From the NCBI GenBank assembly GCA_035493595.1, contig DATJHZ010000046.1, positions 1 through 5,219 on the forward strand: a DNA stretch of 5,219 bases, read 5' to 3'. Every line of letters begins with the position of its first letter. Positions within the stretch are counted from its first letter, which is position 1. Of the stretch, positions 4,530 to 5,219 are shown one piece after another. The stretch is from DATCRE01 sp035493595. Its GTDB lineage: Bacteria; Bacteroidota; Bacteroidia; Cytophagales; Cyclobacteriaceae. Made by a program: the position numbers and the translations under genes. The notes below the pieces were generated by a model. The model saw only the letters and a list, made by a program, of their open reading frames with translations, was not told the origin of the DNA and ran no database searches.

Positions 4530-5201
4530 TTAAAAAGCGATTCCTATAAATACAGAGGCCGCACTATTTTTTGAATCTCTCGTTAAGTCTTTAGAGAGAT
4601 TTCCTGACTTACCAATGGTTTGAAGTCCATAGCTATAACGAGCGCCGATGGTAAAGTTTTGAATATCCACACTCACGCCACCGATAAGACCATTATCAAA
4701 ACGATGAAAGTCATCTGCTTTAAGATCATTAACACCTTTAACAGATCCATCACTATCAACATTTTTAATGTTAGCCGATGTTAAGTAAGAGATGTATCCA
4801 CCTGCACTTAAACTAAAATTAGGTGTAACATTAAATACCATAAGCAACGGTGTTTCTACATAATTCAAATTGAATCTATATTCGCCTGTTCCTTGAAATA
4901 CATTATCGTAATTAACTTTGGCACCTTTTGAAGTGTATAGTATTTCAGGTTGTATAGAGATCCCTTTCACGATGGGCAACTTTGCAAACAAACCTATATT
5001 GCCACCAATCTTTACATGCTCATCTTTAACATCATCAATATAAAGATTAGCAAAATTAAGCCCGCCTTTAATACCAAACTTAGGTGTTATAGCAGTTTCT
5101 GATGAGGTTTGTTGTTGCTGTGCAAATGCTGACATACTTACAGCTACCATAGATAGTGCAATGATCAGCGTACGCATATTGAATAAATTGGTTGTTTTCA
5201 T
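4530..5201 (-). CDS. PorT-like outer-membrane beta-barrel protein
   Basis: The protein has 223 aa. It carries a signal peptide with cleavage expected after AFA (residue 27), leaving a Gln-rich mature start. The rest reads as an eight-stranded-type barrel of the OMP_b-brl_2 (PorT-like) family: FGIKGGLNFANL (42-53), GGNIGLFAKLPI and GISIQPEILYTSKGAK (66-95), LNYVETPLLMVF (112-123), FSLSAGGYISYL (129-140), GLIGGVSVDI and FTIGARYSYGL (171-193), and a C-terminal strand ending in aromatic Phe223, as barrel-assembly signals do. Such proteins sit in the outer membrane of Bacteroidota; most are of unknown function, and the PorT link to type IX secretion should not be assumed here. Translation may start at 5201, as given, or at Met9 (5177), which would still leave a complete signal peptide. 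Only 18 bases upstream are in the window, so the promoter is not visible; the leader there is A-rich without a Shine-Dalgarno sequence. A strong terminator follows the gene. Confidence 0.92.
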   Translation of the reverse strand: MKTTNLFNMRTLIIALSMVAVSMSAFAQQQQTSSETAITPKFGIKGGLNFANLYIDDVKDEHVKIGGNIGLFAKLPIVKGISIQPEILYTSKGAKVNYDNVFQGTGEYRFNLNYVETPLLMVFNVTPNFSLSAGGYISYLTSANIKNVDSDGSVKGVNDLKADDFHRFDNGLIGGVSVDIQNFTIGARYSYGLQTIGKSGNLSKDLTRDSKNSAASVFIGIAF

Positions 5202-5219
5202 GTTTTAGTTGTTTTAATT

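Noticed and set aside
4530..5201. Naming the barrel gene porT
   Set aside because: The family resemblance is generic; many Bacteroidota genomes carry numerous such barrels, and no type IX secretion genes are adjacent.

Overview
The window looks like chromosomal DNA of a Bacteroidota bacterium, probably from the Cytophagales/Sphingobacteriales side. The evidence is AT-rich intergenic DNA, no clear Shine-Dalgarno sequences before the start codons, matches to the Bacteroidota -7 promoter motif TAnnTTTG, and typical protein families: a PorT-like outer-membrane barrel, a GIN-domain lipoprotein, a secreted NIPSNAP protein and an XRE-S24 regulator. Family assignments come from reading motifs, not from a database search.

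Layout. The left edge (1-231, minus) holds the start of a DUF2807/GIN-type lipoprotein gene that runs off the window. Upstream of it on the same strand is a secreted protein of unknown function (349-1269, minus). A 196-bp divergent region (1270-1465) separates this from a plus-strand pair: an XRE helix-turn-helix regulator with a LexA-like S24 self-cleavage domain (1466-2236), and a small, probably helical protein of unknown function (2214-2567) that overlaps it by 23 bp. The pair converges on a short-chain dehydrogenase/reductase (2632-3396, minus), with weak hairpins in the 64-bp gap. Upstream of the SDR lie a -7-like promoter element, an FNR-type palindrome and a second perfect palindrome. 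Next comes a terminator hairpin closing a two-domain NIPSNAP-family exported protein (3568-4341, minus). A strong intrinsic terminator with an 18-bp stem and U8 tract then closes a PorT-like outer-membrane beta-barrel gene (4530-5201, minus), whose promoter lies beyond the right edge.

How the genes relate. Most genes look like independent transcription units, since most are separated by terminator-like hairpins or promoter-like elements. Four of the five minus-strand genes encode exported products (lipoprotein, secreted protein, NIPSNAP protein, outer-membrane barrel), and the SDR is cytosolic. The only clear operon is the XRE-S24 regulator with its overlapping partner. It is the best candidate for something undescribed: a cleavable repressor with an intact Ala-Gly site and Ser/Lys dyad, co-translated with an unknown small protein, behind repeated AGTTT/AAACT half-sites. 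No RNA genes, CRISPR arrays, insertion sequences or phage structural genes were seen. No stretch longer than 300 bases lacks a gene.
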